A stretch of 64,000 nucleotides of DNA from the NCBI GenBank assembly GCA_905221615.1, contig CAJNDT010005791.1, positions 72,736 to 136,735 on the forward strand, given 5' to 3'. The DNA comes from Symbiodinium sp. CCMP2592. Lineage: Eukaryota > Sar > Dinophyceae > Suessiales > Symbiodiniaceae. This document shows, piece by piece, positions 11,223 through 24,972 of the stretch (position 1 is the stretch's first letter; each line of letters opens with the position of its first letter). The notes below the pieces were generated by a model. That model worked only from the letters and a program-made list of their open reading frames with translations. It made no database searches and was not told the origin of the DNA. A program made the position numbers and the translations under genes.

Positions 11223-14200
11223 CAGAGACAGAGACAGAGACAGAGACAGAGAAAGAGAAAGAGAAAGAGAAAGAGAAAGAGAAAGAGAAAGGGAAAGGGA
11301 AAGGGAAAGGGAAAGGGAAAGGGAAAGGGAAAGGGAAAGGGAAAGGGAAAGGGAAAGGGAAAGGGAAAGGGAAAGGGAAAGGGAAAGGGCAAGGGCAAGG
11401 GAAAGGGCAAGGGCAAGGGCAAGGGCAAGGGCAAGGGCAAGGGCAAGGGCAAGGGCAAGGGCAAGGGCAAGGGCAAGGGCAAGGGCAAGCACAAGGGCAA
11501 GGGCAAGGGCAAGGGCAAGGGCAAGGGCAAGGGCAAGGGCAAGGGCAAGGGAAAGGGAAAGGGAAAGGGAAAGGGAAAGGGAAAGGGAAAGGGAAAGGGA
11601 AAGGGAAAGGGAAAGGGAAAGGGAAAGGGAAAGGGAAAGGGAAAGGGAAAGGGAAAGGGAAAGGGGAAAGGGAAAGAGAAAGAGAAGGAGAAGGAGAAGG
11701 AGAAGGAGAAGGAGAAGGAGAAGGAGAAGGAGAAGGAGAAGGAGAAGGAGAAGGAGAAAGAGAAAGACAGAGAGAGATGTTTTTGCTAGTGGTTGTTCGG
11801 CTCCGCAGCCGTCGCTCGGCAAGCACTTTGGCTAACTCCTCCAAAACCTACCGTCTTGGGGAGCGTTCCCTGGGCACGGCGGTTGGATGTTTATTGGAAG
11901 TAAGCGAGTGCGTGGTGCAACAGTATGGGTACCACCACGCGCGAGCGTTATTCCAATTTTCTACGCCGGAGCCAGGATAGCATTTGCATGTTACATCCTG
12001 CTTGTAGCTGAATCTGACTCGGAATGGCCATTCTGGGTAAGTCCCCCCCGGGGAAAACATTCGAAGTTCTCACCCTACCCATTTGGGAGGACGAGCCGCT
12101 ACCTGCTAGCCGCAGGCCACCTGCTCCAGGCTACCTGCGGCTAACTGTGATATTTGATCACACACACGGGCCAAGCAAAGAGCGCTGTCCTGATCGTGGT
12201 TGTTCGGCTCCCCGCCGTCGCCGTTCGGTTAGCACTCACTGACTATGCCTATGCCTATACACTCCTATGCACACAAGGAAATCTTGAAGGGAGACAAAGG
12301 GAGACCAGGAACACAAGAACCCCGACAATCGCCACCCACTCAACGGAAATCATGAAGGGAGACAAAGGGGTGACAAGGCAAACCATGAAGGGAGACACAA
12401 GGGGGAGACAAACGCAGACAAGGAGACCCACAGACAAGGATTTGCGGAGGGAGACAGGGAGACAAAGGGAGACCAAAGCAGTCAATGGCGACCCACAGAC
12501 GAGGAAAAATGAAGGGAGACAAACAAAGGGAGACAAAGGCAGACAAGGAACCCGGCAATGGCGACACACAAACAGGGATATATGAAGGGCAGACAAGGAG
12601 TCCAGGAACCCGGCAATGCGACCCATAGACAAGGACCTATGAAGGGAGACAAGGGGAGACGGGAAACCAAGGAACCCGGTAATGGCGACCCACAAACACT
12701 GATATAGGAAGGGAGAAAAGGGGAGAAATGTAGCCAAGGAACCCGGCAATGGTCACTAGGATGTCGGCACTTCTTGAAACAATGGAGAACCCCTACCGTA
12801 AACTGCTTGGGGAATAAACCCTCGGTTCTGCGTGCCAAGGTCCTTTGCCGCGGGGAGCACGTGATACACGAAAAAATTGAAGTGCCTCCTCCAGCGTGGG
12901 ACACACTGCTCTACGCTAGACACAAGCAGAAAAGCAAAAGCCTTTTCAGCTTTCACACCTCGTCAACTTGAGCCAAATATCCGCACAGAGGGCTTGCAGA
13001 GCAGACGGTTTGCATGCCGGAGTTCGTTCAAAGCAAATAATAATAACCAGCAAGGACTATGACTTCGGTCCGCATAGCCCTGATGACGGCATGGGTGATC
13101 CAACCGATCATCACTTGCCGTCCTGATCTTGCCTGATGCGCTCTCGTCTTCCCGATCTCTGACAATCTGATCATGCCAGTTTGTCGACTCCTGATGCTTC
13201 CGATATTCCCAGTTCGTCGTCGTCTGATCGTTGTCGTCATTTGATACCCATCCGACCACCTAGCCATCGGACCACCTAGCCGCATCCTAGTATCCATAGG
13301 TGTGACTTAATTCCGGCGACGAAAAAGGGGTGCAAAACATTTTCCCATCTTTTCACATCCCTTCATGCCAGCGTGTATCCAATGTAGAGGTGCCGGATTT
13401 TGCTGGACCGAATCGTCCAAGCTACCCGAGGCTGTGGCCGTCGTTGTCCTTGGCCTCCTGTGCAGGGATGCCGCGCGGCTGCAGCTTTGCATTGAAACTG
13501 CTGAAGGACGAGACTATCCAAGCCCTGAGTGCACGAGTAGGCGTTGACCTTCAAACGTTTGATCCAGAGGCCTAGACCTAAAGTTACCCAAAGTTTCTTC
13601 TACAGTCATTGAGTAAGACAGACCTTGGGTATTCTACGCTCCCTGTCTTCTCCGGCTTATCGTCTCCTCTCCAAGATCAAAGACTCAAACAACACCAGGT
13701 GCACATCAACCAAGGGTCGTCCCGCGAAAAGAGCGTGGCACGAGACCGGTGGTTTACGATTGATCTGGGGGCCTCCTTTTGATTTGCAAGTGTCGCTTCA
13801 GCCCTTGTGCGACAAACAACGCCTCAAACCCTAGCCTCAGGCCTTCTCAAGCTTCAACCCAAATGCAATCCACACACCCTCTACTCAGAAAGGCCTCAAC
13901 ATTCTCCCAAGGCTTGCCTCTTCAGACTTTCAAGTTGCAGTTTCCTGATTCAGGCCCTTCCCTAAGTCATGCACTCGTCATCCTGCCTGCTTGCCTTGCC
14001 TCTTAGCAGAAGGGACTACAAGGTTCCGATCAACGAAAGCTTCAACGGTTAGAGGCTCATGAACAAAACAACACACGTGAGGCAACCAAGGGAACTTCGC
14101 CGGAGCGCGGTCACCAAGCAAAGCCAGATCGCAGCAGCAGCTCGTTACGTTACGAGAGGAGCCACTTTCGTCGGCTGTCGGGCAACAGATCTCAACACCG

Positions 14201-17200
14201 CTGTTCGCCAGCTCGTGTCTGCAAAGTTCTACCATCTTCCTACTCAGTCCATAGCAATACTGCAGCCCGAAGAGCGTAGTGGTGAGAACTTACGTAACGA
14301 CGGCTCACTGGACGGATTCCGCAAGAGTTGCAAACCTCAGCCCTTTTGAGATCGACCTGCACAGCCCCATAACCTCGGCAAGACTGAGCCGCGTAACTCC
14401 GGAACCTATGCGCAACTACTCACATTACGCCGACACCTGCCCTCCCGCCTTCTCTGCACCTTTCGCCAGCAGCTCTTTGACGATCTCTGTGTGGCCGTTG
14501 TCGGCGGCGCGCAACATGGGGGTCAAGCCTCAGACTCGCGCCGCTCAAAGGGCTTCAGCTACATCCGTCAAAAGGATGCAGTTGCATGGTGATTCTTCTT
14601 GCTGCCGCTGGGTTAAAGTTGAGGTCGCGCATCCGGCTAATGTGCCCACTGGGCTCTTCATGTGACTTGCCACTGCTGGTTTTCATAGCCGACACTCCAC
14701 ACCTTACCCCTACCCCCGCAAATCCTGAGTCCCACACCCTCAATCTTTACAGGCCACCTAACGAAGCCCAATGCCAACCCCCACGGAGTCGTGCCTGCGT
14801 TTATCGTGATCCGAGAAAGGCTACAGTAGTGACCGAAAAACTACACACATGCCAACATTGATGATGATGCGACGAACATCGGTGGGCTCCTTCTCTGGTT
14901 CTTTCATTATACAGTCCCCTGGATGCCAGTGGGTAGCCATTGTAGGGACCCACTCCGTCAAGTGCTTGGGCTTTCAGTGGGACGAAGGCGGCTGCCCCGA
15001 ATCTTCCCGAATCGTCACAGCCACCCGAGGCTGCGGCCGTTCTTGTCCTTGGCCTCCTGTGCAGGGATGCTGTACGGTTGCAGCTTTGTGTGGAGGCCGT
15101 TGAATGATGCAACTATCCCAACCCTGAGCACACGAATTGTCTAGCAAGGCCTGGACCTAACGTTGTTCTCCTCAGTCATTACAATGAAGCCTTGGGTGTT
15201 CTAAGCTCGTTTCTTGAGTTCGGCGTTTCTTCTCCAAAAGCAAACCCTCGGCAACATCAGCTGCTGGTCAGCTCCCCAGCCGAGCACGTCAACACGATTC
15301 GCCCCACGAACAAGCGTGGTTCGAGCCGGTGGTCGGACCTTCTCAGACTTCCTCCAAACACCGGCAATCCCAACCTCAGACCTCTTAGAGTCTTAGACAG
15401 TCCTGACAAATGCCTGAACATCCCAGCCGTGCCTTTTCAGGCATTAAGTGACACTCGTCCTTCCCTAAGTCATGCTCTCCATCTTGCCCGGTTGCCTTGA
15501 CTCTTAGCACAACAGAAGGTGCTCAAAGAGAATGCTTCAACGCTTGAAGGGTTATGAACACAACAAAAAAATCACGGCAGCTCGGAAATGTTGCCTCAAA
15601 GCCGTCACCAAGCTAAGCCAGCTCGTGTCTGCATCAGTCCATAGCTAAGCTGCATCCCGAAGAATGTAGTGGTGACAAATCACTGTGAGGGCTAGTCTAC
15701 GTTTGGGGGCTAGCCTCAGACCTGGGTATGACTGAGCCGCGTAACTCCGGAACCTATGGGTAACTACTTGGCAACTGCAGTCTTGACTACAAATCCAACA
15801 CAACAGCTCAAACCATGTCCACATCCACCCTCCCACCTTCTCCGCACCCTGTGCCAGAAGCTCTTTGACGATCTCTGTGTGGCCCTTGTCGGCGGCGAGC
15901 CAAAGGGGGGTCAAGCCTCAGACTCGCACCGCTCAAAGGGCTTCAGCTACATCGGTCAAACGGATGTAGTATGGTAATTCTTCTTGCTGTCGCCGCTGGG
16001 GATATAAAAATGAGGTCGTGCATGCGGCTAATGTGCCCACTGGGCTCTTCATGTGACTTGCCACTGCTGGTTTTCATAGCCGACACTCCACACCTTACCC
16101 CTACCCCCGCAAATCCTGAGTCCCACACCCTCAATCCTTACAGGCCACCTAACGAAGCCCAATGCCAACCCCCACGGAGTCGTGCCTGCGTTTATCGTGA
16201 TCCGAGAAAGGCTACAGTAGTGACCGAAAAACTACACACATGCCAACATTGATGATGATGCGACGAACATCGATGGGCTCCTTCTCTGGTTCTTTCATTA
16301 TACAGTCCCCTGGATGCCAGTGGTAGCCATTGTAGGGACCCACTCCGTCAAGTGCTTGGGCTTTCAGTGGGACGAAGGCTGCTGCCCCGAATCTTCCCGA
16401 ATCGTCACAGCCACCCGAGGCTGCGGCCGTTCTTGTCCTTGGCCTCCTGTGCAGGGATGCTGTACGGTTGCAGCTTTGTGTGGAGGCCGTTGAATGATGC
16501 AACTATCCCAACCCTGAGCACACGAATTGTCTAGCAAGGCCTGGACCTAACGTTGTTCTCCTCAGTCATTACAATGAAGCCTTGGGTGTTCTAAGCTCGT
16601 TTCTTGAGTTCGGCGTTTCTTCTCCAAAAGCAAACCCTCGGCAACATCAGCTGCTGGTCAGCTCCCCAGCCGAGCACGTCAACACGATTCGCCCCACGAA
16701 CAAGCGTGGTTCGAGCCGGTGGTCGGACCTTCTCAGACTTCCTCCAAACACCGGCAATCCCAACCTCAGACCTCTTAGAGTCTTAGACAGTCCTGACAAA
16801 TGCCTGAACATCCCAGCCGTGCCTTTTCAGGCATTAAGTGACACTCGTCCTTCCCTAAGTCATGCTCTCCATCTTGCCCGGTTGCCTTGACTCTTAGCAC
16901 AACAGAAGGTGCTCAAAGAGAATGCTTCAACGCTTGAAGGGTTATGAACACAACAAAAAAATCACGGCAGCTCGGAAATGTTGCCTTAAAGCCGTCACCA
17001 AGCTAAGCCAGCTCGTGTCTGCATCAGTCCATAGCTAAGCTGCATCCCGAAGAATGTAGTGGTGACAAATCACTGTGAGGGCTAGTCTACGTTTGGGGGC
17101 TAGCCTCAGACCTGGGCATGACTGAGCCGCGTAACTCCGGAACCTCTGGGCAACTGCAGTCTTGACTACAAATCCAACACAACAGATCAAACTATGTCCA

Positions 17201-20200
17201 CATCCGCCCTCTCACCTTCTCCGCACCCTGTGCCAGAAGCTCTTTGACGATCTCTGTGTGGCCCTTGTCGGCGGCGCGCAACATGGGGGTCAAGCCTCAG
17301 ACTTGCATCGCTCAAAGGGCTTCAGCTACATCCGTCAAACGGATGTAGTTGCATGGTGATTCTTCTTGCTGTCGCTGGGGTTATAAAGTTGAGGTCGTGC
17401 ATGCGGCGAATGTGCTCAGTTGTGCTCTTCATGTCATTTGCCACTGTTGCTTTTCATAGCCGACACTCCACACCCTACCCCCACGTAACGAAGCCTAATG
17501 CCAACCCCCACGGAGTCGTGCCTGCGTTTATCGTGATCCGAGAAAGGCTACAGTAGTGACCGAAAAACTACACACATGCCAACATTGATGATGATGCGAC
17601 GAACATCGGTGGGCTCCTTCTCTGGTTCTTTCATTATACAGTCCCCTGGATGCCGGTGGGTAGCCATTGTAGGGACCCACTCCGTCAAGTGCTTGGGCTT
17701 TCAGTGGGACGAAGGCTGCTGCCCTGAGTCTTCCCGAATCGTCACAGCCACCCGAGGCTGCGGCCGTTCCTTTCCTTGGCCTCCTGTGCAGGGATGCTGT
17801 ACGGCTGCAGATTTGTGTGGAAGGCCGTTGAATGATGCAACTATCCCAGCCCTGAGCACACGAATTGTCTAGCAAGGCCTGGACCTAACGTTGTTCTTCT
17901 CAGTCATATTACAATGAGGCCTTGGGTGTTCTGAGCTCGTTTCTTGAGTTCAGCGTTTTTTCTCCAAGAGCAAACCCTCGGCAACATCAGCTGGTCAGCT
18001 CCCCAGCCGAGCACGTCAACACGATTCGCCCCACGAACAAGCGTGGTTCGAGCCGGTGGTCGGACCTTCTCAGACTTCCTCCAAACACCGGCAATCCCAA
18101 CCTCAGACCTCTTAGAGTCTTAGACAGTCCTGACAAATGCCTGAACATCCCAGCCGTGCCTTTTCAGGCATTAAGTGACACTCGTCCTTCCCTAAGTCAT
18201 GCTCTCCATCTTGCCCGGTTGCCTTGACTCTTAGCACAACAGAAGGTGCTCAAAGAGAATGCTTCAACGCTTGAAGGGTTATGAACACAACAAAAAAATC
18301 ACGGCAGCTCGGAAATGTTGCCTTAAAGCGGTCACCAAGCTAAGCCAGCTCGTGTCTGCATCAGTCCATAGCTAAGCTGCATCCCGAAGAATGTAGTGGT
18401 GACAATTGCCTTAAAGCGGTCACCAAGCTAAGCCAGCTCGTGTCTGCATCAGTCCATAGCTAAGCTGCATCCCGAAGAATGTAGTGGTGACAAATCACTG
18501 TGAGGGCTAGTCTACGTTTGGGGGCTAGCCTCAGACCTGGGCATGACTGAGCCGCGTAACTCCGGAACCTCTGGGCAACTGCAGTCTTGACTACAAATCC
18601 AACACAACAGATCAAACTATGTCCACATCCGCCCTCTCACCTTCTCCGCACCCTGTGCCAGAAGCTCTTTGACGATCTCTGTGTGGCCCTTGTCGGCGGC
18701 GCGCAACATGGGGGTCAAGCCTCAGACTTGCATCGCTCAAAGGGCTTCAGCTACATCCGTCAAACGGATGTAGTTGCATGGTGATTCTTCTTGCTGTCGC
18801 TGGGGTTATAAAGTTGAGGTCGTGCATGCGGCGAATGTGCTCAGTTGTGCTCTTCATGTCATTTGCCACTGTTGCTTTTCATAGCCGACACTCCACACCC
18901 TACCCCCACGTAACGAAGCCTAATGCCAACCCCCACGGAGTCGTGCCTGCGTTTATCGTGATCCGAGAAAGGCTACAGTAGTGACCGAAAAACTACACAC
19001 ATGCCAACATTGATGATGATCAACGAACATCGATGGGCTCCTTCTCTGGTTCTTTCATTATACAGTCCCCTGGATGCCAGTGGTAGCCATTGTAGGGACC
19101 CACTCCGTCAAGTGCTTGGGCTTTCAGTGGGACGAAGGCTGCTGCCCCGAGTCTTCCCGAATCGTCACAGCCACCCGAGGCTGCGGCCGTTCTTGTCCTC
19201 GGCCTCCTGTGCAGGGATGCTGTACGGTTGCAGCTTTGTGTGGAGGCCGTTGAATGATGCAACTATCCCAACCCTGAGCACACGAATTGTCTAGCAAGGC
19301 CTGGACCTAACGTTGTTCTCCTCAGTCATTACAATGAAGCCTTGGGTGTTCTAAGCTCGTTTCTTGAGTTCGGCGTTTCTTCTCCAAAAGCAAACCCTCG
19401 GCAACATCAGCTGCTGGTCAGCTCCCCAGCCGAGCACGTCAACACGATTCGCCCCACGAACAAGCGTGGTTCGAGCCGGTGGTCGGACCTTCTCAGACTT
19501 CCTCCAAAAACCGGCAATCCCAACCTCACACCTCTTAGACAGTCCTGACAAATGCCTGAACATCCCAAGCCGTGCCTTTTCAGGCATTAAGTGACACTCC
19601 CTTGGTTCAGGTCCTTCCCTAAGTCATGCTCTCCATCTTGCCCGGTTGCCTTGACTCTCAAACATAATGCTTCAACGCTTGAAGGGTTATGAACACAACA
19701 AAAAAATCACGGCAACTCGGAAATGTTGCCTTAAAGCGGTCACCAAGCTAAGCCAGCTCGTGTCTGCATCAGTCCATAGCTAAGCTGCATCCCGAAGAAT
19801 GTAGTGGCGAGAAATTAGCCTCAGACCCGGGTATGACTGAGCCGCGTAACTCCGGAACCTATGGGCAACTACTTGGCAACTACAGTCTTGACTACAAATC
19901 CAACACAACAGCTCAAACCATGTCCACATCCGCCCTCTCACCTTCTCCGCACCCTGTGCCAGAAGCTCTTTGACGATCTCTGTGTGACCCTTGTCGGCGG
20001 CGAGCCAAAGGGGGGTCAAGCCTCAGACTCGCACCGCTCAAAGGGCTTCAGCTGCATCCGTCAAACGGATGTAGTTGCATGATGATTCTTCTTGGTCGCC
20101 GGGGCATTTAAGGTGAGGTCGCACATGCGGCTAATGTGCTCAGTTGTGCTCTTCAAGTGATTAGCCACTGTTGCTTTTCATAGCCGACACTCCAGACCCT

Positions 20201-23200
20201 CCCCTCCCCCCACACCCGCAAATCCTGAGTCCCACACCCTCAATCCTTACAGGCCACCTAACGAAGCCTAATGCCAACCCCCACGGAGTCGTGCCTGCGT
20301 TTATCGTGATCCGAGAAAGGCTACAGTAGTGACCGAAAAACTACACACATGCCAACATTGATGATGATGCGACGAACATCGATGGGCTCCTTCTCTGGTT
20401 CTTTCATTATACAGTCCCCTGGATGCCAGTGGGTAGCCATTGTAGGGACCCACTCCGTCAAGTGCTTGGGCTTTCAGTGGGACGAAGGCGGCTGCCCCGA
20501 ATCTTCCCGAATCGTCACAGCCACCCGAGGCTGCGGCCGTTCTTGTCCTTGGCCTCCTGTGCAGGGATGCTGTACGGTTGCAGCTTTGTGTGGAGGCCGT
20601 TGAATGATGCAACTATCCCAACCCTGAGCACACGAATTGTCTAGCAAGGCCTGGACCTAACGTTGTTCTCCTCAGTCATTACAATGAAGCCTTGGGTGTT
20701 CTGAGCTCGTTTCTTGAGTTCGGCGTTTCTTCTCCAAAAGCAAACCCTCGGCAACATCAGCTGCTGGTCAGCTCCCCAGCCGAGCACGTCAACACGATTC
20801 GCCCCACGAACAAGCGTGGTTCGAGCCGGTGGTCGGACCTTCTCAGACTTCCTCCAAAAACCGGCAATCCCAACCTCACACCTCTTAGACAGTCCTGACA
20901 AATGCCTGAACATCCCAAGCCGTGCCTTTTCAGGCATTAAGTGACACTCCCTTGGTTCAGGTCCTTCCCTAAGTCATGCTCTCCATCTTGCCCGGTTGCC
21001 TTGACTCTCAAACATAATGCTTCAACGCTTGAAGGGTTATGAAAACAACAAAAAAATCACGGCAACTCGGAAATGTTGCCTTAAAGCGGTCACCAAGCTA
21101 AGCCAGCTCGTGTCTGCATCAGTCCATAGCTAAGCTGCATCCCGAAGAATGTAGTGGCGAGAAATTAGCCTCAGACCCGGGTATGACTGAGCCGCGTAAC
21201 TCCGGAACCTATGGGCAACTACTTGGCAACTACAGTCTTGACTACAAATCTAACACAACAGCTCAAACCATGTCCACGTCCGAACTCCCACCTTCTCCGC
21301 ACCCTGTGCCAGAAGCTCTTTGACGATCTCTGTGTGACCCTTGTCGGCGGCGAGCCAAAGGGGGGTCAAGCCTCAGACTCGCACCGCTCAAAGGGCTTCA
21401 GCTGCATCCGTCAGACGGATGTAGTTGCATGGTGATTCTTCGTGCTGTCGCTGGCGTTACAAAGTTGAGGTCGCGCATGCGGCTAATGTGCTCAGTTGTG
21501 CTCTTCATGTGATTTGCCACTGTTGGGTTCCATAGCCGACAATCCACACCCTACCCCTACCCCCGCAAATCCTGAGTCCCACACCCTCAACCCTTACAGG
21601 CCACCTAACGAAACCTAATGCCAACCCCTAAGGAGTCGTGCCTGCGTTTATCGTGATCTGAGAAAGGCTACAGTAGTGACCGAAAACCTACACACATGCC
21701 AACATTGATGATGATGATGCGACGAACGTCGATGGGCTCCTTCTCTGGTTCTTTCATTATACAGTCCCCTGGATGCCAGTGGGTAGCCATTGCAGGGACC
21801 CACTCCGTCAAGTGCTTGGGCTTTCAGTGGGACGAAGGCTGCTGCCCCGAATCTTCCCGAATCGTCACAGCCACCCGAGGCTGCGGCCGTTCTTGTCTTT
21901 GGCCTCCTGTGCAGGGATGCTGTACGGATGCGACTATCCCAGCCCTGAGCCTGAGCACACGAATTGTCTAGCAAGGCCTGGACCTAACGTTGTTCTCCTC
22001 AGTCATTACAATGAAGCCTTGGGTGTTCTAAGCTCGTTTCTTGAGTTCGGCGTTTCTTCTCCAAAAGCAAACCCTCGGCAACATCAGCTGCTGGTCAGCT
22101 CCCCAGCCGAGCACGTCAACACGATTCGCCCCACGAACAAGCGTGGTTCGAGCCGGTGGTCGGACCTTCTCAGACTTCCTCCAAAAACCGGCAATCCCAA
22201 CCTCAGACCTCTTAGACAGTCCTGACAAATGCCTGAACATCCCAAGCCGTGCCTTTTCAGGCATTAAGTGACACTCCCTTGGTTCAGGTCCTTCCCTAAG
22301 TCATGCTCTCCATCTTGCCCGGTTGCCTTGACTCTCAAAGATAATGCTTCAACGCTTGAAGGGTTATGAACACAACAAAAAAATCACGGCAACTCGGAAA
22401 TGTTGCCTTAAAGCGGTCACCAAGCTAAGCCAGCTCGTGTCTGCATCAGTCCATAGCTAAGCTGCATCCCGAAGAATGTAGTGGCGAGAAATCACTGTGA
22501 GGGCTCGTCTATGTTTGGGGGCTAGCCTCAGACCTGGGCATGACTGAGCCGCGTAACTCCGGAACCTCTGGGCAACTACTTGGCAACTGCCGTCTTGACT
22601 ACAAATCCAACACAACAGCTCAAACCATGTCCACATCCGCCCTCTCACCTTCTCCGCACCCTGTGCCAGAAGCTCTTTGACGATCTCTGTGTGGCCCTTG
22701 TCGGCGGCGAGCCAAAGGGGGGTCAAGCCTCAGACTCGCCCTGCTGAAGGGTAGGGGGGTCCAGTTCGCATCCACTTTACGGTCGAGTGCGCTTCAAATT
22801 CCACCTTTCGGTCCAGCGCACATCGGGGCTTACCGAAATGCATGCGCACTGGACCTCCCTTGCACCGCCCTGCCCCGGGGGTTCAGTGTGCATCCTTTTC
22901 CAACACGCCCCTCCTTCGGCGATTGCGGTCCATCGTATATCTTAAACACGTCCCCTGATTTAGTGAACCCGGTTCATCAAAAATCTATATCCGGTTCATG
23001 ATATACCTTAAACACGCCCCCCCCCTCCTCCTTAGGGTTTTCGTCTGCGGCCAAAGGTTCCTGAGGGGTTTACTCCTTAAGGGTTTCGTCTGTGGCAAAA
23101 GGTTCGTGCTGGGCTTGCTCCTTCGGGTTTCGTTTTTGCTAGAGCCCATGCTGGGTTTACTCCTTAAAGTTTTCGTCATCGGCCACAGGTTCATCCTGGG

Positions 23201-23508
23201 TTTGCTCTTTAGGGGTTTGCGTCTTCGGCCAACGCTTCCTGCAGGGTTTACTCCTGTCCATAAAGTTTCGTCGTTGCTAGAGTTCGATGCCGGGTTTACT
23301 CCTTAGGTTTTCGTCATCGGCCACATCACCATCATCGATCGTCAGTCGTCATCACCATCACCATCATCATCATCATCAACAGCAATAACATCACGATCAT
23401 CATCATCATCATCGTCACCATCGTCCTCATCATCGACATCATCATCTTCTTCTTCACCATCATCGTCACCATCGTCCTCATCATCGACATCATCATCATC
23501 ATCAGCGG

Positions 23509-23548
<40 letters not shown>

Positions 23549-24940
23549 GCGAGGACTCCACCCCGCTGTGTTCCACGCAGAAGGATGCGCACTGCACCCC
23601 TCCCGAGAGGGCGCGCGACTGCCCCCTCATGGTGTTTCACACGAAAAGGATGCGCACTCGACCGTAAAGTGGATGCACACTGGACCGTTAAGTAGATGTG
23701 CACTCGACCCCGCCCCCCTGCAGGGCTTCAGCTTCATCCATCACGCCGCCCGAGGCTGTGGCCGCTGTTGCTCTTGGCATCCTGTAGTACAGCGATGCGG
23801 CTCGATTGCAGTCTTGTGTGCGAGGCCGCTGAAGGATGGCACATGCCCCGACAGTTGCGGCAACTGGGAAACGTTGCGATAAAGCGGCGCAAACCTAAGG
23901 AAGCTAGCAGCAGCTCCTTACGTTACGAGAGGAGCAACAGACTGCAACAGGTTTCAACCTAGGCTGTCGCCAGCTCGTGTCTGCAACGTGCTACCATCTT
24001 CCTTGTCAGTCCATACCAAGGCTGCAAAGTTCACTGTGAGAGTTCATCTACGTCTGCAGGCTTGCCTCAGACCTGGGCATGACTGAGCCGCGTAACTCCG
24101 GAACCTCTGGGCAACTACTTGGCAACTGCCGTCTTGACTACAAATCCAACACAACAGCTCAAACCATGTCCACATCCGCCCTCTCACCTTCTCCGCACCC
24201 TGTGCCAGAAGCTCTTTGACGATCTCTGTGTGGCCCTTGTCGGCGGCGAGCCAAAGGGGGGTCAAGCCTCAGACTCGCCCTGCTGAAGGGTAGGGGGGTC
24301 CAGTTCGCATCCACTTTACGGTCGAGTGCGCTTCAAATTCCACCTTTCGGTCCAGCGCACATCGGGGCTTACCGAAATGCATGCGCACTGGACCTCCCTT
24401 GCACCGCCCTGCCCCGGGGGTTCAGTGTGCATCCTTTTCCAACACGCCCCTCCTTCGGCGATTGCGGTCCATCGTATATCTTAAACACGTCCCCTGATTT
24501 AGTGAACCCGGTTCATCAAAAATCTATATCCGGTTCATGATATACCTTAAACACGCCCCCCCCCTCCTCCTTAGGGTTTTCGTCTGCGGCCAAAGGTTCC
24601 TGAGGGGTTTACTCCTTAAGGGTTTCGTCTGTGGCAAAAGGTTCGTGCTGGGCTTGCTCCTTCGGGTTTCGTTTTTGCTAGAGCCCATGCTGGGTTTACT
24701 CCTTAAAGTTTTCGTCATCGGCCACAGGTTCATCCTGGGTTTGCTCTTTAGGGGTTTGCGTCTTCGGCCAACGCTTCCTGCAGGGTTTACTCCTGTCCAT
24801 AAAGTTTCGTCGTTGCTAGAGTTCGATGCCGGGTTTACTCCTTAGGTTTTCGTCATCGGCCACATCACCATCATCGATCGTCAGTCGTCATCACCATCAC
24901 CATCATCATCATCATCAACAGCAATAACATCACGATCATC

Positions 24941-24972
<32 letters not shown>

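Larger units (their letters stand above)
13439..22728. repeat. Tandem array of ~1.34-1.42 kb genomic units, one ankyrin module each
   Basis: Micro-exons fall at 13,439; 15,038; 16,428; 17,765; 19,188; 20,538 and 21,888. After the first step of 1,599, the spacings are 1,390, 1,337, 1,423, 1,350 and 1,350 bases. The introns are nearly identical between units over hundreds of bases, so the array arose by recent tandem duplication or was homogenised by conversion. The longest unit contains an extra 88-base local duplication (18,318-18,493). Expansion or collapse by the assembler is an alternative that sequence alone cannot exclude. Confidence 0.9.

Noticed and set aside
11083-11844. Minus-strand frames of 220-253 residues made of Pro-Phe, Pro-Cys and Leu-Ser repeats
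   Set aside because: They are translations of the hexamer tract at 11,186-11,777; three overlapping frames are open at once, which is a property of the repeat.
14801-21974. Recurrent 60-108 residue frames (for example MPTLMMMRRTSVGSFSG on plus and SLHRRPRTRTAAASGG on minus)
   Set aside because: They recur because the genomic unit recurs. They run through introns and overlap the 19-nt exon in the wrong frame.
23332-23703. Poly-Met/poly-Ser frames
   Set aside because: ATC triplet arrays read in different frames, here and at 28,037-28,600.
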